This document shows positions 54,420-64,000 of a stretch of 64,000 bases of DNA, piece by piece (the stretch's first letter is position 1; every line of letters starts with the position of its first letter). The DNA lies in assembly GCF_024707525.1 (NCBI RefSeq), contig NZ_CP062231.1, positions 4,092,001 to 4,156,000 on the forward strand, in the 5' to 3' direction. This DNA is from Rhizobium sp. TH2. Lineage in GTDB: Bacteria; Pseudomonadota; Alphaproteobacteria; Rhizobiales; Rhizobiaceae. The notes below the pieces were generated by a model, which saw nothing but the letters and a program-made list of their open reading frames with translations, did not search any database and was not told where the DNA came from. Position numbers and translations under genes: made by a program.

Positions 54420-54595
54420 GTATGGTGAAGAGCCAGCCGGCACGATCGGAACACCTTCGCGCTGGGCTGCCGGCGGTTATCACGCATTGACAGGCCCCGC
54501 ACTTTGGGCCAGAAAGCTCCCATGGAGTGTGCGAATACTCCACGAGGCGTCATGCTGCAGTTTCGCATCCCGATTTCAAATTGCGGAGCAAACCC

Positions 54596-55423
54596 ATGGC
54601 GAACTTTGGTTCGATTTCGGCTGACAAGCTTTTCAAGCTCATCGGCACCCCCCAATCCCCTGTTATCATTGACGTGCGCGACGACGACGATTTCGCCGCG
54701 ATTCCATCCCTCATCCCCTCCTCGATCCGACTTGATTATTCCACCGTCGATACCTGGGCCGGCGACTTTGCTAGGCGCCAGGTCGTCGTGGTCTGCAAGC
54801 GTGGCAAGAAACTTTCCGAGGGCGTGGCCGCCTTCCTCAGGCTCGCCGGCGCCGCGGCGGAAGTTCTCGACGGTGGCACCGAAGCCTGGATCGAGGCCGG
54901 CCTGCCGATGGTGCCGGTGGCGCGGATTCCTGGCGGCGCGGTGACCGGCAACACGCTCTGGGTTACCCGCTCGCGCCCGAAGATCGACCGCATCGCCTGC
55001 CCCTGGCTGATCCGGCGTTTCGTCGATCCGCAGGCAAGGTTCCTTTTCGTCACGGCATCCGAAGTCGAAGCGGTAACCGAGAAGTTCGGTGCCACGCCCT
55101 TCGACATCGAGGGCGTCTTCTGGAGCCATCGCGGCGAGACCTGCACCTTCGACACGATGATCGAGGAATTCGCGCTCGACATTCCCGCACTCCACCGCCT
55201 TGCCGAGGTTGTGCGCGGAGCCGACACGGATCGCCATGATCTTGCCCCTCAGGCTGCGGGGCTGCTGGCCGTTTCGCTCGGCCTCTCTCGCATGCATTCA
55301 AGCGATCTCGCCCAGTTGGAAGACGGCATGCTGGTCTATGACGCCTTCTATCGCTGGGCGCGCGACGCGACGGAAGAGCGCCACACCTGGGAAGCGCATG
55401 CGCCGCGGCGGGCCAAGCCATGA
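54596..55423 (+). CDS. chrB: ChrB-domain chromate resistance protein with N-terminal rhodanese
   Basis: 275-aa fusion protein. The N-terminal rhodanese-like domain covers about residues 10-105 (PVIIDVRDDDDFAAIPSLIP, VVVVCKRGKKLSEGVAAFLR with the active-site-loop Cys). The C-terminal ChrB domain starts RSRPKIDRIACPWLIRRFVD and continues FDTMIEEFALDIPALHRLAE and GLLAVSLGLSRMH. ChrB acts as a chromate-responsive regulator in several bacteria. ATG at 54596; its stop overlaps chrA (ATGA). Confidence 0.88.
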   Translation: MANFGSISADKLFKLIGTPQSPVIIDVRDDDDFAAIPSLIPSSIRLDYSTVDTWAGDFARRQVVVVCKRGKKLSEGVAAFLRLAGAAAEVLDGGTEAWIEAGLPMVPVARIPGGAVTGNTLWVTRSRPKIDRIACPWLIRRFVDPQARFLFVTASEVEAVTEKFGATPFDIEGVFWSHRGETCTFDTMIEEFALDIPALHRLAEVVRGADTDRHDLAPQAAGLLAVSLGLSRMHSSDLAQLEDGMLVYDAFYRWARDATEERHTWEAHAPRRAKP

Positions 55424-56790
55424 CGGCGGGCATTGAGACCGCGGCCCGGCCGGAGCAGACAGCTCCCGCCGAGGCCCCCTCGTTCTCCGAAGCGACTCGG
55501 GTCTGGACGAAAATCGGGTTTCTTTCCTTCGGCGGACCGGCGGGCCAGATCGCGCTGATGCACAAGGAACTGGTCGACGAGCGGCGCTGGATATCCGAGA
55601 GCCGCTTTCTGCATGCGCTGAATTTCTGCATGCTGTTGCCGGGGCCGGAAGCGCAGCAACTGGCGACCTATATCGGCTGGCTCATGCACGGCTGGCGCGG
55701 CGGCGTGGTGGCCGGCACACTGTTCGTGCTGCCGGGCTTTCTGGTGATGCTCGGGCTTTCCACGGCTTATGCGCTGTGGGGAGAGACCGATTGGCTCGGC
55801 AGCCTGTTCTTCGGGCTCAAGGCGGCGGTGCTCGCCATCGTCATCGAGGCAGTGATCCGGATCGGCAAAAGGTCGCTGAAGACCAACGCCATGAAGGCGA
55901 TCGCGCTCCTCGCGTTCCTCGCGCTCTTCCTGCTGAACGCACCGTTTCCGCTGGTAATCCTGCTGGCGGGTATCGCCGGCTATGTCCTGTTCCGGACCGG
56001 CGCCAGGACGCCGGCAATCGGGCATGGCGCAGCGGTCGAAGTCGCCGACAACCTGCGCACCGACCATCGCGCCTCGCCGAAAGGCGCCTTGGCCGCCGTC
56101 ATTCTCTGGGGCGCATTATGGGCGCTGCCCTTCGTCCTCATCTGGATGGCGGGCAATCCCGGACAATACTCGGAGATCGGCAGCTTCTTTTCCAAGATGG
56201 CGGTGGTAACCTTCGGCGGCGCCTATGCCGTGCTTTCCTATGTCGCCCAGCAGGCGGTGGACCATTATCACTGGCTGCGGCCGGGCGAAATGCTCGACGG
56301 GCTGGCGCTCGCCGAGACGACGCCGGGGCCGCTGGTGCTGGTGCTCACCTTCACCGGCTTCATGGCCGCCTACCGCAATCCCGGTGGCCTGCCGCCGCTG
56401 GCGGGCGGCATCACGGGCGCGATCCTCACGACTTGGGTGACCTTCGTGCCCTGCTTCCTGTGGATTTTCCTCGGTGCCCCGTGGATCGAGAGGCTCCGCG
56501 AGAACAAGGCGCTGGCCAGCGCGCTGGCGGCGATCTCGGCGGCGGTCACGGGGGTGATCCTCAACCTCGCGATCTGGTTTGCGCTGCATGTGCTCTTCGC
56601 CCGGGTGGACACGCTGCGCGCCGGACCCTTCGCGGTCGCATCGCCCGAATGGACGACGCTGGATCCGTCAGCACTGGTTCTGGCGCTCGCCTCGGCCATC
56701 CTGCTCTTCCGTCTCAAGGCCGGCACCTTCGCCACGCTCGCGATCTGCGGCACGGCTGGCATGGTGCTGAAATATTTGGGCCTCGCCTGA
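55420..56790 (+). CDS. chrA: Chromate transporter ChrA (long form)
   Basis: 456-aa chromate/sulfate exporter of the CHR superfamily, with two homologous halves. First half: KIGFLSFGGPAGQIALMHKE, LPGPEAQQLATYIGWLMHG; second half: KMAVVTFGGAYAVLSYVAQQ and LAETTPGPLVLVLTFTGF. About ten to twelve transmembrane spans are visible. Coupled to chrB by ATGA. Confidence 0.95.
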   Translation: MTAGIETAARPEQTAPAEAPSFSEATRVWTKIGFLSFGGPAGQIALMHKELVDERRWISESRFLHALNFCMLLPGPEAQQLATYIGWLMHGWRGGVVAGTLFVLPGFLVMLGLSTAYALWGETDWLGSLFFGLKAAVLAIVIEAVIRIGKRSLKTNAMKAIALLAFLALFLLNAPFPLVILLAGIAGYVLFRTGARTPAIGHGAAVEVADNLRTDHRASPKGALAAVILWGALWALPFVLIWMAGNPGQYSEIGSFFSKMAVVTFGGAYAVLSYVAQQAVDHYHWLRPGEMLDGLALAETTPGPLVLVLTFTGFMAAYRNPGGLPPLAGGITGAILTTWVTFVPCFLWIFLGAPWIERLRENKALASALAAISAAVTGVILNLAIWFALHVLFARVDTLRAGPFAVASPEWTTLDPSALVLALASAILLFRLKAGTFATLAICGTAGMVLKYLGLA

Positions 56791-56796
56791 GGAAAA

Positions 56797-57093
56797 TCAG
56801 GAGGCCAGGCGCATGCGGATTGGGCTGCCCTTGTCGCGCTTGACGAGGCCCTTTGCCTCCAGGTCCAGTTGAACGGTCTTCGACCACCAGCCGAGGCCCG
56901 CGCCATCAGTGAAGGTTTCGCCCGGTAACCGGACCGCAAGTCTCTCGACGATTTCGGCGAGCGTAAGCGGTTTGTCACCTCCGGCGAGCACATCGAGCCA
57001 AGCTTGCCGCACCAGCCCATAAATGCCGGCATCGACGCTATATGTCTTGCTCGGATGATTGACATTCTCGATATCGATTTTCGTTGCGGTCAT
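56797..57093 (-). CDS. DUF6958-like small protein
   Basis: 98-aa protein with ENVNHPSKTYSVDAGIYGLV, AEIVERLAVRLPGETF and GWWSKTVQLDLEAKGLVKRD, the GWW-x-KTVQLDLEAKG block of a small conserved family (DUF6958 as I recall it). Resembles a winged-helix-like domain. GGAGG before the ATG at 57093. Convergent with chrA, six bases apart. Function unknown. Confidence 0.7.
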   Translation of the reverse strand: MTATKIDIENVNHPSKTYSVDAGIYGLVRQAWLDVLAGGDKPLTLAEIVERLAVRLPGETFTDGAGLGWWSKTVQLDLEAKGLVKRDKGSPIRMRLAS

Positions 57094-57268
57094 GGCGGCC
57101 TCCATGGGGTTGATGGAAGAATGACGTGTGCGATCAGTCAATCCCGACAGCATGTGCGGAAATATCCTCCTCACCCGATCGTGATTACCCTCGATCAATC
57201 GTGACTTTCATCCTCCGCCCGGTCTGGGCAACCTCCCCGTCTTGACGAAAAGCAAATGGAGGAACGAT

Positions 57269-58249
57269 ATGCCACACTTGCCATTGACCCGACGCAGCCT
57301 CTTTATTTCGTCCGCGACGCTGCTTGCCGCGCCCGCAATCCTGACCCGGTCAAGCTTTGCCCAGACCGCGCCCGAGGACACCATGAACACCATGCCCGAG
57401 ACCAAGAGCTTCAACATCGGCAAGTTCAAGGTCGCCACGATCCGTGACGGCAAGGTGCTGGCCGAAAGGCCGAACGAGACATTCGGCATCAACCAGAAGC
57501 CGGAAGATGTCGCGGCTTTGCTCGAAGCCAACATGCTGCCGGCGGACAAGTTCATCAATTCCTTCGCGCCCACCCTGGTCGATACCGGCAGCGACGTGAT
57601 CCTGTTCGACACCGGCTTCGGCGAAGGCGGCCGCGAGAAGGGCAACGGCCAGCTTGTCGCCGGCATGCAGACGCTGGGCTACGAACCCTCCCAAGTGACG
57701 CTGGTCGTGCTGACCCATATGCATGGCGACCATATCGGCGGCCTGATGGAAGGCGGCAAGCCGGCTTTCGAAAATGCACGCTATGTCGCCGGCCAGGTCG
57801 AATACGATTTCTGGAAGGATCCGGCCCGTATCGGCTCGCCGGCCGAGAACGGCCACAAGGGCGTACTGAAAAATGTCGTGCCGCTCGCCGAGAAGATGAC
57901 CTTCGTCAAGGAAGGCTCGGAAGTTGCGCCCGGCATCGTGGCGCATGAGGCCTTCGGCCATTCGCCCGGCCACCTGGTCTTCCGGCTGGAATCCGACGGC
58001 AAGGGCCTGATCATCACCGGCGATACCGCCAACCACTATGTGTTGTCGCTGCAGAACCCGGATTGGGAAGTGCGCTTCGACGCCGACAAGGCGGCTGCGG
58101 CAGCATCACGCCACAAGGTATTCGACATGATCGCGGCCGAGAAGCTGCCCTTCGTCGGCTATCACATGCCCTACCCGGCCGCAGGCTTCGTGGAGAAAGC
58201 CGGTAATGGCTATCGCTATGTTCCGGTGACCTATCAGTTCGAGATTTGA
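57269..58249 (+). CDS. Tat-exported MBL-fold metallo-hydrolase
   Basis: 326-aa metallo-beta-lactamase-fold enzyme. Twin-arginine signal in LTRRSLFISSATLLAAPA. Metal motifs: THMHGDHIGG, AFGHSPGHLVF, ITGDTANHYV and VGYHMPYP. The layout matches exported quorum-quenching-like or aryl-sulfatase-like MBL proteins, but substrate is unknown. ATG at 57269 with GGAGGA. This is the second exported MBL protein of the window, after 13150-13986; the two differ in secretion signal and sequence. Confidence 0.85.
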   Translation: MPHLPLTRRSLFISSATLLAAPAILTRSSFAQTAPEDTMNTMPETKSFNIGKFKVATIRDGKVLAERPNETFGINQKPEDVAALLEANMLPADKFINSFAPTLVDTGSDVILFDTGFGEGGREKGNGQLVAGMQTLGYEPSQVTLVVLTHMHGDHIGGLMEGGKPAFENARYVAGQVEYDFWKDPARIGSPAENGHKGVLKNVVPLAEKMTFVKEGSEVAPGIVAHEAFGHSPGHLVFRLESDGKGLIITGDTANHYVLSLQNPDWEVRFDADKAAAAASRHKVFDMIAAEKLPFVGYHMPYPAAGFVEKAGNGYRYVPVTYQFEI

Positions 58250-58268
58250 CCCGATCTCACAGGCAATG

Positions 58269-58299
58269 AAAAAGGCGCGCCCCCAGTGGCGCGCTCTTT
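58269..58299. terminator. Terminator hairpin between convergent genes
   Basis: AAAAAGGCGCGC, an 8-base loop, then GCGCGCTCTTT: an imperfect stem with A and T flanks, 19 bases after the metallo-hydrolase stop and just before the convergent gene's stop. Confidence 0.7.
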
Positions 58300-58313
58300 G
58301 GTTTCGTCACCCA

Positions 58314-58763
58314 TTACGAGGACGTCTTCAATTTCGTGTTGCACAGGCTGTAATAGCCGCCGCCCTTCTGGATCCATTTCAGCGAACCCAGCGTATTGTT
58401 GGCCTTGTTCTGGTGATAGGCGTCGACGCAGGTATGGAGACGACCCTTGCCAGCGGATTCGGACGAGTATTTCGCGGCAATCGCCTTGGGGAACATCACA
58501 CCCTTGGGCGCCGCAGCCGTTGCCTTTTCAGGCTCCTCGTCGGCATCCATCGAGACATCCGGCTCGGCGGTCGCGTCGGCGCCGCACTGTGCCTTGCGGA
58601 AGTCGTTCCACTTCACATTCTTGGCCGACCCGTCCTTCTGGGCGATCTTGTATTTGGAACTGCACTCTTTCATCGTCAATGCCGAGGCCGGCGTCGCCGC
58701 CGCGAAGATTGCCACGGACCCTAGAAGTGCGAGAGAAGTGAGGATTGCGGCTCGACTCGACAT
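58314..58763 (-). CDS. Periplasmic Cys-rich hypothetical protein
   Basis: 149-aa exported protein. Signal peptide about residues 1-29 (ILTSLALLGSVAIFAAATPA, ASA). The mature part has two Cys blocks: MKECSSKYKIAQKDGSAKNV with WNDFRKAQCG, and LHTCVDAYHQNKANNTLGSL with YYSLCNTKL, each able to form a disulfide. The first block resembles PsiF-type repeats; the centre is acidic and disordered-looking. Function unknown. AAGGAG before the ATG. Confidence 0.75.
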   Translation of the reverse strand: MSSRAAILTSLALLGSVAIFAAATPASALTMKECSSKYKIAQKDGSAKNVKWNDFRKAQCGADATAEPDVSMDADEEPEKATAAAPKGVMFPKAIAAKYSSESAGKGRLHTCVDAYHQNKANNTLGSLKWIQKGGGYYSLCNTKLKTSS

Positions 58764-58925
58764 GGAAAATCTCCTTCCAGTTGCACGATTGCGAATGCTA
58801 CCATCGGATTCGCAAAACCACTTGTCAATGCGGTAAACCACATGAGGAAGCCTTCCCGAACACTGGCGGATTGATGGCAAAACAGAGAAGCAAGTGGCCT
58901 TCAGGACAGGTCGATGACGAGGGCT

Positions 58926-59399
58926 CTATGCCTTGCCCAGATGTTTGGGCCAGAATTCCTGATGTATTGCGGCGGCTTCCTCTTCAAGGTTCGTCGGACC
59001 GACGACGGTGACGATGCGCGCGCCGGTTTGCAACACCGCCCGACTCGGTACGTTCAACCCGATCCCGGCGATCTCGCCAAGCCGCGTTTCGGAACACGCA
59101 AACACCATCCGCCCGATGCCTGACCAGTAAATCGCGCCGGAGCACATCGCGCACGGCTCCGTGCTGGTGTAAAGCGTGCAGTCAGCGAGAAAAGCCGTGT
59201 CGTAGTGTTTCGCCGCCAGCTTAACCAGGTTCATCTCGGCGTGGTTCGTCATATCGTGGCCGGTGAAGACGCTGTTTTCGGCGCGCAGGATGACTTCGCC
59301 GTCCTTCACCAGCACCGCGCCAAACGGTTCGTCGCCGTTTTCCATCGCGGATTTCGAGAGCGCAATCGCCTCGTGCAAGAACGGCTCGTGGTTTTCCAT
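58926..59399 (-). CDS. Nucleoside/guanine deaminase-like enzyme
   Basis: 157-aa cytidine-deaminase-fold hydrolase. Zinc site: TNHAEMN (His-Ala-Glu) and STEPCAMCSGAI (Pro-Cys-x-x-Cys). The C-terminal helix region EEEAAAIHQEFWPKHLG resembles guanine deaminase (GuaD). Alternatives are TadA-like tRNA deaminase, although the TadA-specific C-terminus is missing. Gap to 58763 holds nothing else obvious. Confidence 0.88.
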   Translation of the reverse strand: MENHEPFLHEAIALSKSAMENGDEPFGAVLVKDGEVILRAENSVFTGHDMTNHAEMNLVKLAAKHYDTAFLADCTLYTSTEPCAMCSGAIYWSGIGRMVFACSETRLGEIAGIGLNVPSRAVLQTGARIVTVVGPTNLEEEAAAIHQEFWPKHLGKA

Positions 59400-59578
59400 C
59401 AGAGTCTCCCTCCCAAAAACTGGCGCGAGACAACTTTGTATTAAATCGAAGGGATTTCATAGAGGCTGCAAATCGGATTTAAGATCGGCGAACTGTGTCG
59501 CCGCAACCGTCAGCTTCTGGCTCCAATCAACGGGTCCTTGAGTCTAGGCGGCAAAGCCGCTCGCCAAAGGGTGTTCAA

Positions 59579-61041
59579 ATGACCGTGGATGATAGGAAGC
59601 CTGCGCGCCCGGGACGAGATCTGACGACCGGACCGATCGCCTCGACGCTGCTGATCTTCGCGCTGCCGGTGCTCGGCTCGAACGTGCTGCAATCGCTGAA
59701 CGGCTCAGTCAATGCGGTCTTCGTGGGCCGATTTCTCGGCGAGACGGCGCTGGCGGCGACCTCCAACGCCAATCTGGTTCTGTTCCTGCTGCTCGGCACG
59801 ATGTTCGGCATCGGCATGGCGGCGACTATTCTTGTCGCTCAATCCTTCGGTGCCAGGAACATTGCGGAGGCCAAGCGCGTGGTCGGCACCAGCGCGGCCT
59901 TCTTCTTCCTGCTGTCCGCGATCTTCGCCATCTGCGGCTGGATTTTCGTGGACCGGATTCTGGGTCTGCTCGGCACGCCACAGGATGCCCTGCCACTGGC
60001 GCGGGAATATCTTCGCATTATCTTCGTGGCAGTGCCGGCGATGAGCCTGTTGTCCTTCGTGATGACCATCCTGCGCGGCGCGGGCGATTCCCGCACGCCG
60101 TTCATTTTCATGGCCGTGGCAGTCGTGCTCGACATAGCACTCAATCCGCTGCTGATCACGGGCGCCGGACCGTTTCCGGAACTCGGCATCGCGGGCTCGG
60201 CCATGTCGACTCTCATCGGCCAGAGCGTCAGCGTCGTGGCGATCCTGATCCTGCTTTATGCGCGCTCGCATCCGCTCGCGCTCAGGGGCGCCGATCTCGC
60301 TCTGCTCCGTCCCGATCCCAGGCTGCTCAAGGTCATCGTACTCAAGGGCATTCCGATGGGACTGCAGATGATCGTCATCTCGGTCTCCGCGCTGATGCTG
60401 ATGGGGCTGGTCAATTCGTACGGATCCCACACGGCGGCGGCTTACGGCGTCGCGGCCCAGCTCTGGACCTATATCCAGATGCCGGCACTGGCGATCGGTG
60501 CGGCGGTCTCCTCCATGGCGGCGCAGAATGTCGGCGCCAGGCGCTGGGATCGGATCGGCCAGATCACGCGCTCCGGCATCGGCTTCAACCTCGTGCTGAC
60601 CGGTGCTCTCGTCGCCATCCTGTTCCTGTTCGACCGGCCGGTGCTCGGGCTTTTCCTCGCCGAAAGCCCCGCCGCGATCGATACCGCCGTCCACATCAAC
60701 AACCTCGCCTCGTGGTCCTTTATCCTGTTCGGCGTGACGATCGTAATCTTTGCGACCGTGCGCGCCACCGGCGCGGTGATGCCGCCGCTGATCGTGCTCG
60801 CCATCTCGCTGCTGGTGATCCGGACGGGCTTTGCCTATGGCTCTCAATCCTGGCTCGGCACCGATGCGCTGTGGTGGAGCTTTCCGGTCGGCTCGATCTG
60901 CTCGCTGGCCTTAGCGCTCGCCTATTTCCGCTTCGGCCGCTGGCGCAGCGTGCATATGCTCGACGCGGAGCGCCCCGCAGCCGGCGAACCGCCGGATACG
61001 GGGCTGGGCGTGCCGAGAGAGCGAGCTTTCATCGAGGGCGA

Positions 61042-61045
<4 letters not shown>
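59579..61045 (+). CDS. MATE-family efflux transporter
   Basis: 488-aa multidrug or metabolite exporter with 12 predicted spans. MATE features: TTGPIASTLLIFALPVLGSN, VFVGRFLGETALAATSNANL, GMAATILVAQSFGARN, and in the second half ALMLMGLVNSYGSHTAAAYG, AIGAAVSSMAAQNVGARRWD. ATG at 59579 (MTVDDRKPARPG). Its stop overlaps the stop of the convergent FadJ-like gene by two bases (TTAA). Confidence 0.93.
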
Positions 61046-63255
<2,210 letters not shown>

Positions 63256-63289
63256 TGAGGAATTTCCTCTTCCCATAAATCTCGAATTG

Positions 63290-63496
63290 TCAGAAGGCGC
63301 CAAGTAGATGGCCGCCAACAGCTGCGATGACGACGATAATGGCGAGCATGGCCAGGATGCCCTTGTTCTCCGCCTGTAGACGGCGAACATGTTCTTTTGG
63401 ATGGACCTTGAAGGCTTCCGCATGTGCGTCCCTCATGTCCTGATCCAAATTTCGCATCTTGAAGTGCTGTTTCGTTTCGTTCGTATCCCTTGACAT
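63290..63496 (-). CDS. Small membrane protein between thiolase and FadJ genes
   Basis: 68-aa protein, basic N-terminal region ([18 protein letters not shown]) then one C-terminal transmembrane helix ([20 protein letters not shown]). No family recognised. Start at 63496 or at the Met 13 codons later. It sits in the operon between the thiolase (13 bp) and FadJ (34 bp), so likely co-expressed. Confidence 0.6.
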   Translation of the reverse strand: MSRDTNETKQHFKMRNLDQDMRDAHAEAFKVHPKEHVRRLQAENKGILAMLAIIVVIAAVGGHLLGAF

Positions 63497-63509
63497 GCTG
63501 CTGGCCTGT

Positions 63510-64000
63510 TCAGACGCGTTCGATGATCGTCGCGGTGCCCATGCCGGCGCCGATGCAGAGCGTGACCAGCGCGGTGTTGAGGTCGCGTCGTTCGAGTTCG
63601 TCCAGCACCGTGCCGAGGATCATCGCACCGGTAGCGCCGAGCGGATGACCCATGGCGATGGCGCCGCCATTGACGTTGATCCGGTCATGCGGGATGTCGA
63701 AAGCCTGCATGTAGCGCAGAACTACGGCGGCGAAGGCTTCGTTGAGCTCGAAAAGGTCGATATCGGCGGTTGTCATTCCAGCACGCTTCAGAAGCTTCTC
63801 GGTGACGTCAACCGGGCCAGTCAGCATCAGCGCCGGCTCGGAGCCGATATTGGCGATGGCGCGGATGCGGGCGCGTGGCTTCTTGCCGAGCGTCTCGCCG
63901 CCGGCCTTGGAGCCGACCAGTACGGCGGCGGCGCCATCGACGATGCCGGATGAATTGCCGGCATGGTGGACATAGTTGATCTTCTCGACATCTGGATGGG
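63510..64000 (-). CDS. fadA: Acetyl-CoA C-acetyltransferase (thiolase), 5' part outside window
   Basis: C-terminal part of a thiolase. Present are [52 protein letters not shown] with the catalytic His, and the second catalytic Cys in [17 protein letters not shown]. It runs over the right edge, so start and first Cys are not seen. It leads the beta-oxidation operon. Confidence 0.95.
   Translation of the reverse strand, partial: HPDVEKINYVHHAGNSSGIVDGAAAVLVGSKAGGETLGKKPRARIRAIANIGSEPALMLTGPVDVTEKLLKRAGMTTADIDLFELNEAFAAVVLRYMQAFDIPHDRINVNGGAIAMGHPLGATGAMILGTVLDELERRDLNTALVTLCIGAGMGTATIIERV

Overview
The window is GC-rich alphaproteobacterial chromosome, most likely from the Rhizobiaceae or a close Hyphomicrobiales relative. 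Supporting signs are the order rplU-rpmA-GNAT acetyltransferase, a glxBCD-glnT operon, minCDE, groESL with a CIRCE element, FrcA-like CUT2 transport, short palindromic repeats of rhizobial type, and many paralogous ABC importers. No phage or CRISPR was seen. The only mobile DNA is a decayed IS91-family remnant near 10.2-10.9 kb.

Layout. 0-2.3 kb: end of a GNAT acetyltransferase gene, rpmA-rplU, tRNA-Ser(CGA), and an eroded reading frame behind the tRNA. 2.5-9.7 kb: an unsaturated-uronate (pectin fragment) catabolic operon (aldehyde dehydrogenase, CUT2 ABC importer, kduI, kduD, kdgF-like cupin) diverging from a GntR/FCD regulator. 9.8-14 kb: accessory patch with a small hypothetical gene, the IS91 remnant, a DUF2233 protein, a frameshifted AraC regulator and a secreted metallo-hydrolase. 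14-18.5 kb: LysR/alcohol dehydrogenase pair, then minCDE. 18.6-23.4 kb: glxB-glxC-glxD-OsmC-glnT, related both to glutamate synthase/glutamine synthetase III and to the N-methylglutamate pathway. 23.5-30.8 kb: alkanesulfonate use (ssuBCD with two tandem Tat-exported ssuA genes), an FAD/NAD(P)-binding protein and a divergent flavin reductase. The last two promoter regions share a 23-bp motif.

31-34.2 kb: a membrane GGDEF-EAL protein and an SH3-like periplasmic protein. 34.2-34.9 kb: a gene-free, hairpin-dense stretch that may be a structured RNA. 34.9-35.8 kb: PrlF/YhaV toxin-antitoxin pair with a perfect operator palindrome. 35.9-47.5 kb: a surface-glycan island: CDP-glucose synthesis and dehydration (rfbF, rfbG), a 3,5-epimerase-like protein, a TylC3-type C-methyltransferase, three tandem paralogous GT2 glycosyltransferases, a CmcI-like protein, two FkbM methyltransferases and an SDR reductase. 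Read together these suggest a CDP-linked, C-methyl-branched 6-deoxy sugar, decorated and transferred by the local enzymes.

47.6-64 kb: housekeeping and stress genes: DoxX, glutathione transferase, alpha/beta hydrolases, groESL, a MarR/OhrR-like regulator with duplicated operators, chrB-chrA, a Tat-exported metallo-hydrolase, a nucleoside deaminase, a MATE exporter, and a fatty-acid beta-oxidation operon (thiolase, small membrane protein, FadJ-like protein) that runs off the right edge.

Protein families were assigned by eye from translated sequence. No database search was run.
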